This document shows, piece by piece, positions 20,988 to 32,537 of a stretch of DNA of 64,000 nucleotides. The position numbers were made by a program, and so were the translations under genes. This DNA comes from Microbacterium sp. KUDC0406 (GTDB taxonomy: Bacteria > Actinomycetota > Actinomycetes > Actinomycetales > Microbacteriaceae), in contig NZ_CP091138.1 of NCBI RefSeq assembly GCF_021582875.1, positions 992,001-1,056,000 on the forward strand, written 5' to 3'. The number at the start of each line of letters is the position of its first letter. The first letter of the stretch is position 1. Under the pieces are notes generated by a model. That model saw only the letters and a list, made by a program, of their open reading frames with translations. It ran no database searches and had not been told where the DNA came from.

Positions 20988-21739
20988 CCGGCCGCGTCGA
21001 TCTCGTCGGCGGCGGCCCGGGGCCGGCCGATCTGATGACGGTGCGCGCCATGCGCCTGATCGCTCAGGCCGAGGTCCTCGTGATGGACCGGCTGGGACCC
21101 GGACACGAGATCCTGGACATGCTCGGACCCGACGTCGAGATCATCGATGTCGGGAAGCACCCAGGGCATCATCCGGTGCCGCAGGAGGAGATCAACCGCA
21201 TCCTGGTCGATCGCGCGGCCGCGGGCAGAAGAGTGGTGCGGCTGAAGGGCGGCGACCCGTTCGTGTTCGGGCGCGGCGGCGAGGAGGTGCTCGTCTGCCG
21301 AACCGCGGGGATCCCGGTGACCGTGACGCCGGCGCCGTCCAGCGCGACCGCCGTGCCTCAGGCTGCCGACATCCCGGTGACCCAGCGCGGCATCGCGTCG
21401 GCCTTCCACGTGGTCAACGGCCAGGCGCCGATCACTGCGAGCACTCTCGCGGCGATGGCGGACGAGACGGTCACCACCGTGGTGCTCATGGGTGTCGGAG
21501 CGCTGGGCGGCATCGTCGCCGCCGCACGCGCGCACGGAGTTCCCGACGATCGTCCGATGGCCTTCGTCGAGAGCGGTCACACCCCGGACCAGCGCACCAC
21601 CCGGACGAGCCTGGGCGCTGCGCTGCAGGATGCCGCCGCGGTGATGCTGCGGAACCCGGCAGTGATCCTCATCGGCGATGTGACCAGGGCCGGTCTGCTG
21701 CTGCCGGTGGCCCAGGTGGCCGGGCCCGCGGTGGCATGA
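20984..21739 (+). CDS. cobA: uroporphyrinogen-III C-methyltransferase
   Basis: 251-residue SAM-dependent enzyme that makes precorrin-2, the precursor of the siroheme needed by NirB. Motifs: VDLVGGGPGPADLMTVRA at the N-terminus, VVRLKGGDPFVFGRGGEE in the middle, and PVTQRG. There is no CysG-type dehydrogenase/ferrochelatase part, so the last steps must be encoded elsewhere. Overlaps nirD and the following gene by ATGA. Confidence 0.94.
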   Translation: MTGRVDLVGGGPGPADLMTVRAMRLIAQAEVLVMDRLGPGHEILDMLGPDVEIIDVGKHPGHHPVPQEEINRILVDRAAAGRRVVRLKGGDPFVFGRGGEEVLVCRTAGIPVTVTPAPSSATAVPQAADIPVTQRGIASAFHVVNGQAPITASTLAAMADETVTTVVLMGVGALGGIVAAARAHGVPDDRPMAFVESGHTPDQRTTRTSLGAALQDAAAVMLRNPAVILIGDVTRAGLLLPVAQVAGPAVA

Positions 21740-22859
21740 CGAACCGGCATCCTGACGACGGCGCGCTCACCGGGTGCACGATCGCCCTCGCCGCCGACCG
21801 TCGTGCCGCCGACCTCGGCTCCGCGCTCGAGAGGCACGGGGCGGAGGTGTACCGCGCACCAGCGATGGCGATCCTTCCGATCGCCGGCGACGAGCACCTC
21901 CTGGATCGCACGAGAGCACTCATCCGGGAGCCGCCGGACGTCATGGTCGTGACGACGGGCGTCGGGCTGCGCGGGTGGATGGATGCCGCGCACGAGAGCG
22001 GGCTGGCGGAGGCGCTGTCGACAGCGCTCGCGCGGACGAGGTTCGTCGCCCGCGGGCCGAAGGCGCACGGGGCGATCCTGCAGGCCGGCTTCGCCGCGGA
22101 GTGGGTGGCGGCCTCCGAGACCTCCGCAGAGGTGGGGAGGCACCTCGTCACCGAGGGCGTCGCGGGTCTGCGCGTGGCGATCCAGCATCACGGGTCGGGC
22201 GCCGATGGCCTCGACACCCTGCTCGCGGCGCACGGTGCCGACGTGGCCAGCATCACGGTGTACCGGTGCGGCCCTGCACCGGATCCCGCCCTGGTGACGC
22301 GTTCGGTGCAGGAGGCGGCGGGCGGCGAGCTCGACGGGGTGCTCTTCACCTCCGCGCCCGGCAGCGCTGCCTGGATCCGCTGGGCGGCCGAGGAAGGCGT
22401 CGTCGACGGGATCCGCTCCCGTGCGGCGGCGGGCCGGCTGCTGATCGCGGCCGTCGGACCCGTCACCGCGGCGCCGCTGCAGGCGGCGGGCCTTCGCACG
22501 ACGATCGCCGAGCGCGGGCGCCTGGGTTCCCTGGCACGCTGCGTCATCGATCATCACCGCAGCGGGCGGGCGCCACGGCTGGCGACATCCGCCGGTGTCC
22601 TGGAGGCGCGGAGCGGGGAGCGCTGCTGGACGGACGCTTCATCCCGCTGTCGAGGGGCTCGGCGGCCGTGCTGGGGGCGCTGTTCGACGCGGGCGGGCGC
22701 GTGCTCTCACGCCACGAGCTCACCCGGCTCACGCGGGGCGGCCGCAGCGCGCACGCGGTGGAGATGTCGATCGCCCGGCTGCGCGACTCCCTGGGTGCGG
22801 CCGATGTCGTCAGGACGGTCGTCAAGCGCGGGTATCGTCTGGCGGTCACGGATGCCTGA
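21736..22859 (+). CDS. nnaR: HemD-like/winged-helix nitrite assimilation regulator, frameshifted
   Basis: About 374 residues after repair. Residues 1-270 form a uroporphyrinogen-III synthase fold (GCTIALAADRR, TGVGLRGW, TSAPGSAAW, AAVGPVTAA). The C-terminal 80 residues are an OmpR-type winged helix (RFIPLSRGSAAVLGALF, LSRHELTRL, KRGYRL). This HemD-plus-DNA-binding architecture matches NnaR of Streptomyces and mycobacteria, which activates nitrite/nitrate assimilation together with GlnR. The frame breaks at the G-run 22615-22618, where five G would restore it (about residue 294, at the junction of the two domains). Most likely a sequencing error. Ends in a terminator shared with the convergent channel gene. 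Confidence 0.85.
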
Positions 22860-22870
22860 GTCGCGTGACG

Positions 22871-22905
22871 ATGCGGGGGCCGACGGCGGACGCCGGCCCC
22901 CGCAT
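22871..22905. terminator. bidirectional terminator between nnaR and nitrite channel
   Basis: Perfect 12-base stem ATGCGGGGGCCG / CGGCCCCCGCAT with an 11-base loop, between two convergent stop codons. Confidence 0.85.
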
Positions 22906-22914
22906 GACGACGGC

Positions 22915-23829
22915 TCATAGGACGGCGACAGGCTCGTGCTCTCGCTCGCGCTCGTCGGCGGCCGCTGCGGTCCGCGGCGCGACCGACGTGTCGACGATTC
23001 CGCGCCGCCGCAGCGCGGTCGTGCGCACCGCCCGCATCCTCGGATGCCCGTGTGTGATGTACAGCGGCAGTCCGACCAGAAGCAGGCCGCCGATGAGATT
23101 GCCGAGCACGGTGGGGATCTCGTTCCAGATCAGGTAGTCCCAGAGCGTGAAGTCCGCGCCGAGCAGCAGGCCGGAGGGGAACAGGAACATGTTGACGACC
23201 GAGTGCTCGAACCCCATGTAGAAGAACAGCATGATCGGCAGCCACATGCCGAGGATCTTGCCCGTCGTGCTCTCCGAGGCGAGGGCGAGCACCACTCCGG
23301 TGGAGACCAGCCAGTTGCACAGGACTCCCCGGATGAAGAGCGTGAGCATCCCTGCGGCGCCGTGATCGGCGTATCCGATCGTGCGGGCATGACCGATCTC
23401 GCCGATCGCGTGACCGACCGGACTGGGATCGGCCGAGAAGCCGTAGGTGAAGTACACGGCCATCAGCACGGCCACCAGGAACGCCCCGCCGAAGTTGCCG
23501 AGGAACACCAGCCCCCAGTTGCGGAGCATGGCCGGAAGCGTCGCCCCCGGCCGGCGAGCCATGACGGCGAGCGGGCCGAGGGTGAAGACTCCCGTGAGCA
23601 GGTCGTAGCCGAACAGGTACAGGATGACGAATCCGACCGGGAACAGCACCGCGCCCAGCAGAGGCTGGCCGGTCTGTGCGCTCACCGTCACGGCGAACGC
23701 CGCACCCATCGTGAGCAGGGCTGCGCCCATGAAGGCGCGGATGAGCGTGTCTCGCGCTGACAGCTGCATCTTGTGGGCACCGGCGTCGACCATTCGATCG
23801 ACGAGCTCGGCGGGCTTGATGTACGACAC
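22915..23829 (-). CDS. nirC: formate/nitrite transporter family channel
   Basis: 304-residue FNT-family pentameric channel, probably importing nitrite for NirBD. Six membrane segments are apparent between about residues 25 and 265. FNT landmarks are LFGYDLLTGVFTLGP after TM2 and GFEHSVVNMFLFPSG after TM5. The charged C-terminal tail (about 35 residues) is cytoplasmic. Start: GTG behind a perfect AGGAGG at six-base spacing; an ATG further upstream lacks such a site. Its upstream region shares a motif with the nirB promoter. Formate cannot be ruled out as substrate, but the context favours nitrite. Confidence 0.9.
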   Translation of the reverse strand: MSYIKPAELVDRMVDAGAHKMQLSARDTLIRAFMGAALLTMGAAFAVTVSAQTGQPLLGAVLFPVGFVILYLFGYDLLTGVFTLGPLAVMARRPGATLPAMLRNWGLVFLGNFGGAFLVAVLMAVYFTYGFSADPSPVGHAIGEIGHARTIGYADHGAAGMLTLFIRGVLCNWLVSTGVVLALASESTTGKILGMWLPIMLFFYMGFEHSVVNMFLFPSGLLLGADFTLWDYLIWNEIPTVLGNLIGGLLLVGLPLYITHGHPRMRAVRTTALRRRGIVDTSVAPRTAAAADEREREHEPVAVL

Positions 23830-23888
23830 GGGACCTCCTGAGGACGGGAGCACAAGGCTCGCTGTGCTGCCCAGGATCCACGGCCCGC

Positions 23889-23915
23889 GTTTCGCGGAGC
23901 GGCGCCGGAGGTTAC
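23889..23915 (-). promoter_or_regulatory. candidate regulator site upstream of nirC
   Basis: Read on the minus strand: TCCGTAAC, then 14 bases, then TCCGCGAAAC, with the two half-sites GTAAC and GAAAC 22 bases apart. The same pair, 23 apart, precedes nirB. Confidence 0.4.
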
Positions 23916-23961
23916 GGACTCGGTGCGAACTGCTCACACCCGAGGAGGAGTGCGGTGAGGC

Positions 23962-24252
23962 TCACTCCGCCGGAGTCGAGGTCGGGGACGGTGATCCGGT
24001 CGGGGTCGGGTCGGGTGACGGCGTCACGACGGTGCTGGGTGACGGCGTGGGTGACGGCGCCGTCGCCTCGGCGTGCGCGACCTGGCTCGCGATCGCCGCG
24101 ATCACGAGGATGCCGCCGGCGACACCGGCGATGACGTTGTCGCGGGTGCGCGTACGGACGCGGTTCTCGTACCAGGCCGTGCGTGCCGCGTATCGTCGCG
24201 CGCGCTCCGCCTGGACACGTGAGCGCTGAGCATCGTTGCCGCGTCCGGCCAT
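23962..24252 (-). CDS. small membrane-anchored protein, function unknown
   Basis: 96 residues: a basic N-terminal segment (about 35 residues), one membrane span (DNVIAGVAGGILVIAAIASQ, about 38-57) and a Pro/Ser/Thr-rich tail. It resembles the membrane-anchor end of peptidylprolyl isomerases found at this locus in Microbacteriaceae, but no isomerase domain follows. It may be a separate small family, or the remnant of such a gene. Divergent from rarA. Confidence 0.6.
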   Translation of the reverse strand: MAGRGNDAQRSRVQAERARRYAARTAWYENRVRTRTRDNVIAGVAGGILVIAAIASQVAHAEATAPSPTPSPSTVVTPSPDPTPTGSPSPTSTPAE

Positions 24253-24321
24253 CGTCGTCCTTCCTGAGGGGGAACAGTCGATGCGAGCCTACCGGCCGGG
24301 GCCGCTGTCGGAGTCACCCCG

Positions 24322-24327
24322 TAGCCT
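24322..24327 (+). promoter_or_regulatory. -10 box of rarA (leaderless)
   Basis: TAGCCT ends six bases before the rarA ATG; no ribosome-binding site is present. Confidence 0.55.
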
Positions 24328-24333
24328 GGAGAC

Positions 24334-25665
24334 ATGAGCTCTCCCGCATCCCTGATGTCCGGCCGGACGCCCCTGGCCGTGCGGATGCGTCCGGTGTCGC
24401 TCGATGAGGTCGCCGGCCAGCAGCACCTGCTGCGTCCCGGCTCGCCGATCGTCGCCCTGGCCGATCCCGATGCCGCGGCCCCGGGCGCCGTGTCGATCAT
24501 CCTCTGGGGTCCTCCGGGCACCGGCAAGACCACGCTCGCGCAGGCCATCGCACGCTCCTCGGGGCGCCGCTTCGTCGAGCTCTCCGCGATCACGGCGGGC
24601 GTGAAGGATGTGCGCGAGGTCATGCAGGAGGCTGTCACCCAGCGCGACCTGTACGGGCAGACGACCATCCTGTTCCTGGACGAGATCCACCGCTTCACGA
24701 AGGCGCAGCAGGACGCGCTGCTCCCCGGTGTGGAGAACGGCTGGGTCATCCTCATCGCCGCGACCACAGAGAACCCCTCCTTCTCGGTCATCTCGCCGCT
24801 GCTCTCGCGATCGCTGCTGCTCACGCTGCAGCCGCTCACCGACGACGACATCGGACTGCTGATCGATCGCGCGGTGACGGATGCCCGCGGTCTGAACGAC
24901 ACGGTCGTCGTGCAGCCCGGCGCGCGTGCCGCTCTGATCCGGCTGGCATCCGGTGACGGGCGCCGTGCGCTGACCGGCCTCGAGGCGGCCTCAGCGGTCG
25001 CTCTGTCGACGACCGATGAGGAGGGTGTCCCCGAGGTCACCGACGACGACGTCGCGCAGGCCGTCGACAAGGCGCTGCTGCGCTACGACCGCCAGGGCGA
25101 CGAGCACTACGACGTGATCAGCGCGTTCATCAAGTCGATCCGAGGGTCGGATCCGGATGCCGCGCTGCACTACCTCGCGCGGATGATCGAGGCGGGGGAG
25201 GACCCGAGGTTCATCGCGCGGCGACTGGTCATCTCCGCGGCCGAGGACATCGGGCTCGCCGATCCGCAGGGACTCGTCATCGCGACGGCCGCGGCCGACG
25301 CCGTCGCCTTCATCGGGATGCCGGAGGGACGCATCCCGCTCGCCGAGGCCACGGTCTACCTCGCGACCACGGCGAAGTCGAACGCCGCCTATGTGGGCAT
25401 CGACAAGGCGATCGCCGACGTCCGCGCCGGTGGCTTCGGCAGGGTGCCGCTGCACCTGCGCGACGCGCACTACCCCGGCGCGAAGCGGCTCGGCCACGGC
25501 AAGGGCTACCGCTATCCGCACGACGCGGAGGCCGGTGTGCTCCCGCAGCAGTACCTGCCCGACGAGCTCGACGGCCGGCGCTACTACGAGCCCAAGCCGC
25601 TCGGTGCGGAGCGCGACGTGGCCGCCCGGCTCGACCGCATCCGCCGCATCCTCGGCGACCGCTGA
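24334..25665 (+). CDS. rarA: replication-associated recombination protein A
   Basis: 443-residue AAA+ ATPase of the RarA/MgsA/WRNIP1 family, which acts at stalled replication forks. N-terminal PLAVRMRP and GQQHLL signature, Walker A GPPGTGKTT, Walker B LFLDEIHRF, sensor 1 ATTENPSF, and the C-terminal tetramerisation domain (RFIARRLVISAAEDIGLADP, GYRYPHD). Start supported by the -10 box just upstream. Confidence 0.96.
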   Translation: MSSPASLMSGRTPLAVRMRPVSLDEVAGQQHLLRPGSPIVALADPDAAAPGAVSIILWGPPGTGKTTLAQAIARSSGRRFVELSAITAGVKDVREVMQEAVTQRDLYGQTTILFLDEIHRFTKAQQDALLPGVENGWVILIAATTENPSFSVISPLLSRSLLLTLQPLTDDDIGLLIDRAVTDARGLNDTVVVQPGARAALIRLASGDGRRALTGLEAASAVALSTTDEEGVPEVTDDDVAQAVDKALLRYDRQGDEHYDVISAFIKSIRGSDPDAALHYLARMIEAGEDPRFIARRLVISAAEDIGLADPQGLVIATAAADAVAFIGMPEGRIPLAEATVYLATTAKSNAAYVGIDKAIADVRAGGFGRVPLHLRDAHYPGAKRLGHGKGYRYPHDAEAGVLPQQYLPDELDGRRYYEPKPLGAERDVAARLDRIRRILGDR

Positions 25666-25750
25666 ACCGCGCGACATCCGATCAGGCACGATCTGATAGC
25701 ATTGACCGGCTCGAAACCGAGTTTTCGGGCATCCCTCCGCTCCTGCAACA

Positions 25751-25784
25751 CTCTCCGACGCGCCCCGGCGTGCGCATCGGAGAG
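25751..25784 (+). ncRNA. rpsD leader hairpin 1
   Basis: Stem CTCTCCGA-c-GCGC / GCGC-a-TCGGAGAG: twelve pairs with one mismatch and an 8-base loop, about 65 bases before the rpsD start. It could be an S4 autoregulatory element or an attenuator. No T-run follows it. Confidence 0.5.
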
Positions 25785-25808
25785 GGGAATCGAGGCGATA
25801 CGTCCGCG

Positions 25809-25827
25809 GGCCGTGAAAGACACGGCC
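25809..25827 (+). ncRNA. rpsD leader hairpin 2
   Basis: Seven-base stem GGCCGTG / CACGGCC with loop AAAGA, 22 bases before the rpsD GTG and just upstream of its GGAAGGA ribosome-binding site. Confidence 0.5.
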
Positions 25828-25849
25828 GCGTCATCGGAAGGAATGCTTC

Positions 25850-26478
25850 GTGGTCACGAAGTCCCAGGACCGCCGCAAGGTCCGTCTCAGCCGCGCGCTG
25901 GGAATCCCGCTCACCCCCAAGGCCGCCCGCTACCTCGAGAAGCGTCCCTACGCTCCGGGTGAGCACGGTCGCACCAAGCGCAAGGCCGACAGCGACTACG
26001 CCGTCCGTCTGCGTGAGAAGCAGCGTCTGCGCGAGCAGTACGGCATCCGCGAGAAGCAGCTGCGCATCGCGTTCAACGAGGCCCGCCGCAAGGACGGCCT
26101 GACCGGTGAGAACCTGGTCGAGCTGCTCGAGATGCGTCTCGACGCCCTCGTGCTGCGTGCCGGGTTCGCCCGCACCACCGCGCAGGCCCGTCAGCTGGTC
26201 GTGCACCGTCACATCCTGGTCGACGGCCAGATCGTGGACCGCCCGTCGTTCCGCGTGAAGCCGGGTCAGCTCATCCACGTCAAGGCCAAGTCCGAGGCTC
26301 TCGAGCCGTTCCAGGTCGCAGCCGCCGGCGGTCACGCCGAGGTGCTGCCCCGGTCCCGGGCTACATCGAGGTCGAGCTCGACAAGCTGCAGGCGCGCCTC
26401 GTGCGTCGCCCGAAGCGCGCCGAGGTCCCCGTGACCTGTGAGGTCCAGCTGGTCGTCGAGTACTACGCGGCTCGATAA
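25850..26478 (+). CDS. rpsD: 30S ribosomal protein S4, frameshifted
   Basis: Primary 16S rRNA-binding protein. Restored length is 209 residues, the family norm. N-terminal KSQDRRKVRLSRALGI and GEHGRTKRKADSDYA, then the S4 RNA-binding domain (ARTTAQARQLVVHRHILVDG). The C-run at 26348-26351 is one base short: the frame as given ends at 26434 with a nonsense tail, while the next frame gives the conserved end ...GYIEVELDKLQARL...VVEYYAAR. S4 is essential, so a real frameshift would be lethal; this is strong evidence for base-calling error. GTG start after GGAAGGA. Confidence 0.95.
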
Positions 26479-26487
26479 GGCACTGGG

Positions 26488-26507
26488 TGCCTGAGCCGGT
26501 CGAAGGC
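26488..26507 (-). repeat. dispersed repeat A copy after rpsD
   Basis: GTGCCTGAGCCGGTCGAAGG is the reverse complement of the repeat A core with two or three changes. Confidence 0.65.
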
Positions 26508-26511
26508 TCGC

Positions 26512-26546
26512 ACGAGAGGCGTCGGGGAATCCCCGGCGCCTCTCGT
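26512..26546 (+). terminator. terminator after rpsD
   Basis: ACGAGAGGCG / CGCCTCTCGT perfect outer stem and GGGG-AAT-CCCC inner stem separated by a two-base bulge on each side. Confidence 0.85.
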
Positions 26547-26548
26547 CA

Positions 26549-26554
26549 TAGGAT
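26549..26554 (+). promoter_or_regulatory. -10 box of small membrane gene (leaderless)
   Basis: TAGGAT, six bases before the ATG at 26561. Confidence 0.5.
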
Positions 26555-26560
26555 GGCGGA

Positions 26561-26752
26561 ATGAAGAATCTGCTGTGGCTCCTGATCGGCGTGATCGGCG
26601 GGTTCGTCGCTGCGCACTTCATGAACAAGGACCCGCGCGGCCACGACGTCCTCGCCGACCTCGACTCGCGCATCACCGAGTTCACCAACATCGTCGGCGA
26701 CGCGTACCGTGCGGAGGCGGCGCGGCTCACCGAGCCCGGCGCAGAAGCCTGA
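26561..26752 (+). CDS. small single-span membrane protein, function unknown
   Basis: 63 residues. Residues 1-20 (MKNLLWLLIGVIGGFVAAHF) form a membrane segment, followed by a charged cytoplasmic helix. Proteins of this size and sequence lie between rpsD and alaS in related genomes, so it is likely a real gene. A rpsD terminator precedes it, and its own -10 box suggests a leaderless mRNA that may continue into alaS. Confidence 0.7.
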   Translation: MKNLLWLLIGVIGGFVAAHFMNKDPRGHDVLADLDSRITEFTNIVGDAYRAEAARLTEPGAEA

Positions 26753-26817
26753 CCCGACCCCTTCCTGCGCGTCCTGCGGTCGCGCGTCGTTCCCACGCAA
26801 GGAAACCGAACACCCCC

Positions 26818-29474
<2,657 letters not shown>

Positions 29475-29478
<4 letters not shown>

Positions 29479-29948
29479 GCGGCTTCCGGCGCGGCATCCG
29501 TCTCGGCATCGACGTCGGGAAGGCGCGGGTCGGAGTCGCCCGCTGCGATCCGGACGGGATGCTGGCGGTGCCCGTCGAGACCGTTCCGCGATCCGACACG
29601 TCCGTCGAGCGGATCGCCGAGCTGTGCGGGGAGTGGGAGCCGATCGAACTCGTGGTCGGGCTGCCCGTGAACATGCGCGGCGAGGAGACGCTCTCGACGA
29701 CAGACGCACGGCAGTTCGCTGCGGCGCTGGGGGAGCGCACCGGACTGCCCGTGCGCATGGTCGACGAGAGGCTCAGCACGGTGTCCGCACACTCCGCACT
29801 GCGTTCTTCGGGCAGATCTCAGAAGAATTCTCGTAGCATTGTGGATCAGGTCGCCGCAGTAGTGCTGCTGCAGCATGCGATCGACACCGAGAAGAGCACC
29901 GGCAACCCGGCCGGCGCGATCATCGAGACATCCGAGGAGCATTCCTGA
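29475..29948 (+). CDS. ruvX: RuvX/YqgF family Holliday junction nuclease-like protein
   Basis: 157 residues with an RNase H-like fold: LGIDVGKARVGVA at the N-terminus, VVGLPVNMRG, and VDERLSTV. YqgF proteins are implicated in 16S rRNA 5'-end maturation and possibly recombination. GTG overlaps the alaS stop (GTGA) and mltG follows after two bases, the usual alaS-ruvX-mltG order. Confidence 0.93.
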
Positions 29949-29950
29949 CC

Positions 29951-31678
29951 ATGCCCGACCCCGGCAGGCAGAACGAGCAGAGCCATCCCCCAGGCTCAGC
30001 GATCTCTTCGACAATCTGCCGACCGCCGGTTCGCAGTTGCCGCAGCCCGACAGGACGCCCGCACCCGCCGGATCGCGCAGAGCTGCGCGCCAGGCACGTC
30101 AGGCGGCCTCCGGGCCGGTCCCCGTCGTCCCGCCCGCGGAGCAGCAGGCTCCTCCTGCGCCGGCGGCGCCGGAGCAGTCGCGTCCCGCGACGCCGCGTCC
30201 CGTCGATCCGCTGTCCACGACGGAGAGTGCGCACCGCGCACCGGAGGTGCCGTCGATCACCGGCCCGTTCGCGATCACGGTGACCGGCGAGCAGGCCGTC
30301 GTCGAGCAGCCGTCGCCCACCGTGCCGATCACGACCGTCCCCGGTCTGCAGCCTGGGGCATCCCTGCCCGAGCCGCGGCGAGCGGCATCCGCACCAGAGC
30401 CGCAGCCCGCGGCATCCGCCCCCGAACCCTCGGCCGCGCAGCCGCAGACGCCCGCGCCACGGCCCGCGGAGCCTGCGACTCACGAGGGCGACGCCGACGC
30501 GGCGGCATCGGCGTCGGACGGCGGCTCCGACGGGCCGACGGACTTCGATTCGCTCTTCGCACCGGAGTCGCACCACCAGCCGAAGAAGAAGCGCGGCAAG
30601 GGATGCCTGATCTCGCTGATCGTGCTGCTCGCGATTCTCGGCGGCATCGCGGGTGCCGGCGCCTGGGTGTACAACACCTACGGCGACAAGATCAACGACG
30701 TCATGGGCTGGGGCCCGTCGAAGGATTACGAGGCAGGGCAGGAGAAGGGCGAGGCGTACGTCACCATCAAGGACGGCGACACCGGCCAGCCCATCTCCAC
30801 CGCACTGCACAGCGCGGGTGTGACCAAGACGCCGTCGGTGTTCTACGACATGCTCGTCGACAAGAACCTCGCGGTGACGTTCTACCCGGGCGTCTACAAG
30901 CTGAAGAAGCAGATGACGGCGGACGCCGCCCTCGCCGCGCTCCGTGACGAGAGCAATCGCATGGAGAACACGGCCTCGGTTCCCGAGGGCGGTCAGATCA
31001 AGAACTACCTGCCGACCGTCGCGGACTCGCTCGGCATGCCGCTGGAGGACCTCCAGGCGGCGGTCAAGAACCCGGCGGACTACGGCGTGCAGGCGAAGAG
31101 CCTCGAGGGCTGGCTGTTCCCCGCCGTCTACACGTACGATCCGGGCGTCACGGCGAAGGAGGTCGTGCAGAAGATGGTGGATCGCACGCGGCAGTCGCTG
31201 AAGGATGCCGGCGTGGCGGCGGGCGACGAGGAGCGGATCCTCACGATCGCGTCGATCGTGCAGCGCGAGGGGCACACCAGGGACTTCGACAAGGTCTCGC
31301 GCGTGATCGACAACCGCCTGCAGCCGAACAACGACGAGACGCACGGACTGCTGCAGATGGACTCGACGGCCCAGTACGGGTACGGGCTGACCCATGACGG
31401 TGCCGTGTCGTCCTGGCCCTGGAAGGCGGTGTCGACGGATCAGAACCCCTGGAACACGTACGTGCACGCCGGCCTTCCCGTCGGGACCGATCTCCAGCCC
31501 GAGCGACGCCGCCATCAAGGCGGCGCAGAACCCGGCCGAGGGCCCGTGGTTCTACTTCGTGACGGTCAACCTGGACACCGGCGACACGGTGTTCTCGGCG
31601 ACGTATGAAGAGCAGCAGAAGGCCGAGAAGAAGTACCAGCAGTGGTGCAAGGACAACCCGGACGGCGGCTGCTACTGA
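29951..31678 (+). CDS. mltG: endolytic transglycosylase MltG, two frameshifts
   Basis: Membrane-bound enzyme that cuts nascent peptidoglycan strands. Restored length is 575 residues: a 210-residue Pro/Ala-rich cytoplasmic region, membrane span at about 217-243 (GCLISLIVLLAILGGIAGAG), LysM-like part and YceG catalytic domain with IASIVQREG, where the Glu should be the catalytic acid. The frame breaks twice: one C short in the run 29987-29991, then one extra G at 31483-31485. The two cancel, so start and stop are in the same phase. The final part PSDAAIKAAQNPAEGPWFYF is the conserved C-terminus. Confidence 0.92.
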
Positions 31679-31697
31679 TGCACGGCGGGCCGAGCGC

Positions 31698-32517
31698 ATG
31701 AGCGAGCGCACCCGCCTCGCCGTCTGGGGCGATCCGATCGCGCACAGCCGCTCCCCGCAGCTGCACGGTGCCGCCTACCGGAGTCTGGGCCTGGACTGGA
31801 CCTACGATCGCCGTCAGGTGGATGTCGCGGGCTTCGCCGGTGCCCTGGCCGGGCTGGACGACACCTGGCGCGGCCTCTCGCTCACGATGCCGCTCAAGGA
31901 GCGGGCCTTCCGCGCCGCCGACGTGCGCGATCGGCACGCCGAGCTCACGGGTGCGGTGAACACGCTGCTGCTCGGTGACGCCCTGCACGGCTTCAACACG
32001 GATGTCGGCGGAATCGTCGACGCGGTCACGGCGGCCGGTGTCACGGCCATCGGCAGTGCCAGGATCCTCGGAGCGGGGGCGACAGCGGCGTCCGCACTGA
32101 TCGCCGTCGCCGACCTCGGAGCAGAACGCGTCGAGATCCGCGCGCGCCGTCCCGAAGCCGCCGTGCACCTGGTCGCGCTGGGGAACAGTATCGGCGTGCA
32201 GACCTCCGTCAGCGCGTTCGCCGAGCCCGGCGGCATCCGTCGACCTCACGATCGCGACGCTGCCCAGCGGCGCGGAGCTGGACGACTCCGTCGTCGACGC
32301 GCTCTCGGCATCCGGCGGCGCGCTGCTCGACGCGGCGTACGCGCCGTGGCCGTCGGCTCTGGCGGGCCGGTGGGCGGATCCGACCGTGCTCTCCGGGCTC
32401 GAGATGCTGCTGTACCAGGCCGTGCGGCAGATCCGGATCTTCCGCGACGGCTCTCAGGAGACGCCGCTGCCCGATGAGGCGGCGCTGATCGGGGTAATGC
32501 GCTCAGCGCTGCCCTGA
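31698..32517 (+). CDS. aroE: shikimate dehydrogenase, frameshifted
   Basis: About 272 residues after repair; NADPH-dependent reduction of 3-dehydroshikimate. Substrate-binding signature [18 protein letters not shown] at the N-terminus, TMPLK with the catalytic Lys, GFNTDVGG, the weak Rossmann motif [12 protein letters not shown], and a C-terminal helix [11 protein letters not shown]. One extra base near 32237-32242 shifts the frame between AFAEPGGI and [13 protein letters not shown]. First gene of aroE-aroC-aroK-aroB-(GNAT)-aroQ. Confidence 0.9.
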
Positions 32518-32537
32518 AGGCATGGGAGACTGGAGCA

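Noticed and set aside
20984..21739. CysG-type trifunctional siroheme synthase
   Set aside because: Only the methyltransferase part is present; the dehydrogenase/chelatase domain is missing.
22600..22859. Separate response-regulator gene after hemD
   Set aside because: The winged helix has no start codon of its own and joins the HemD part when one G is added, matching the known NnaR architecture.
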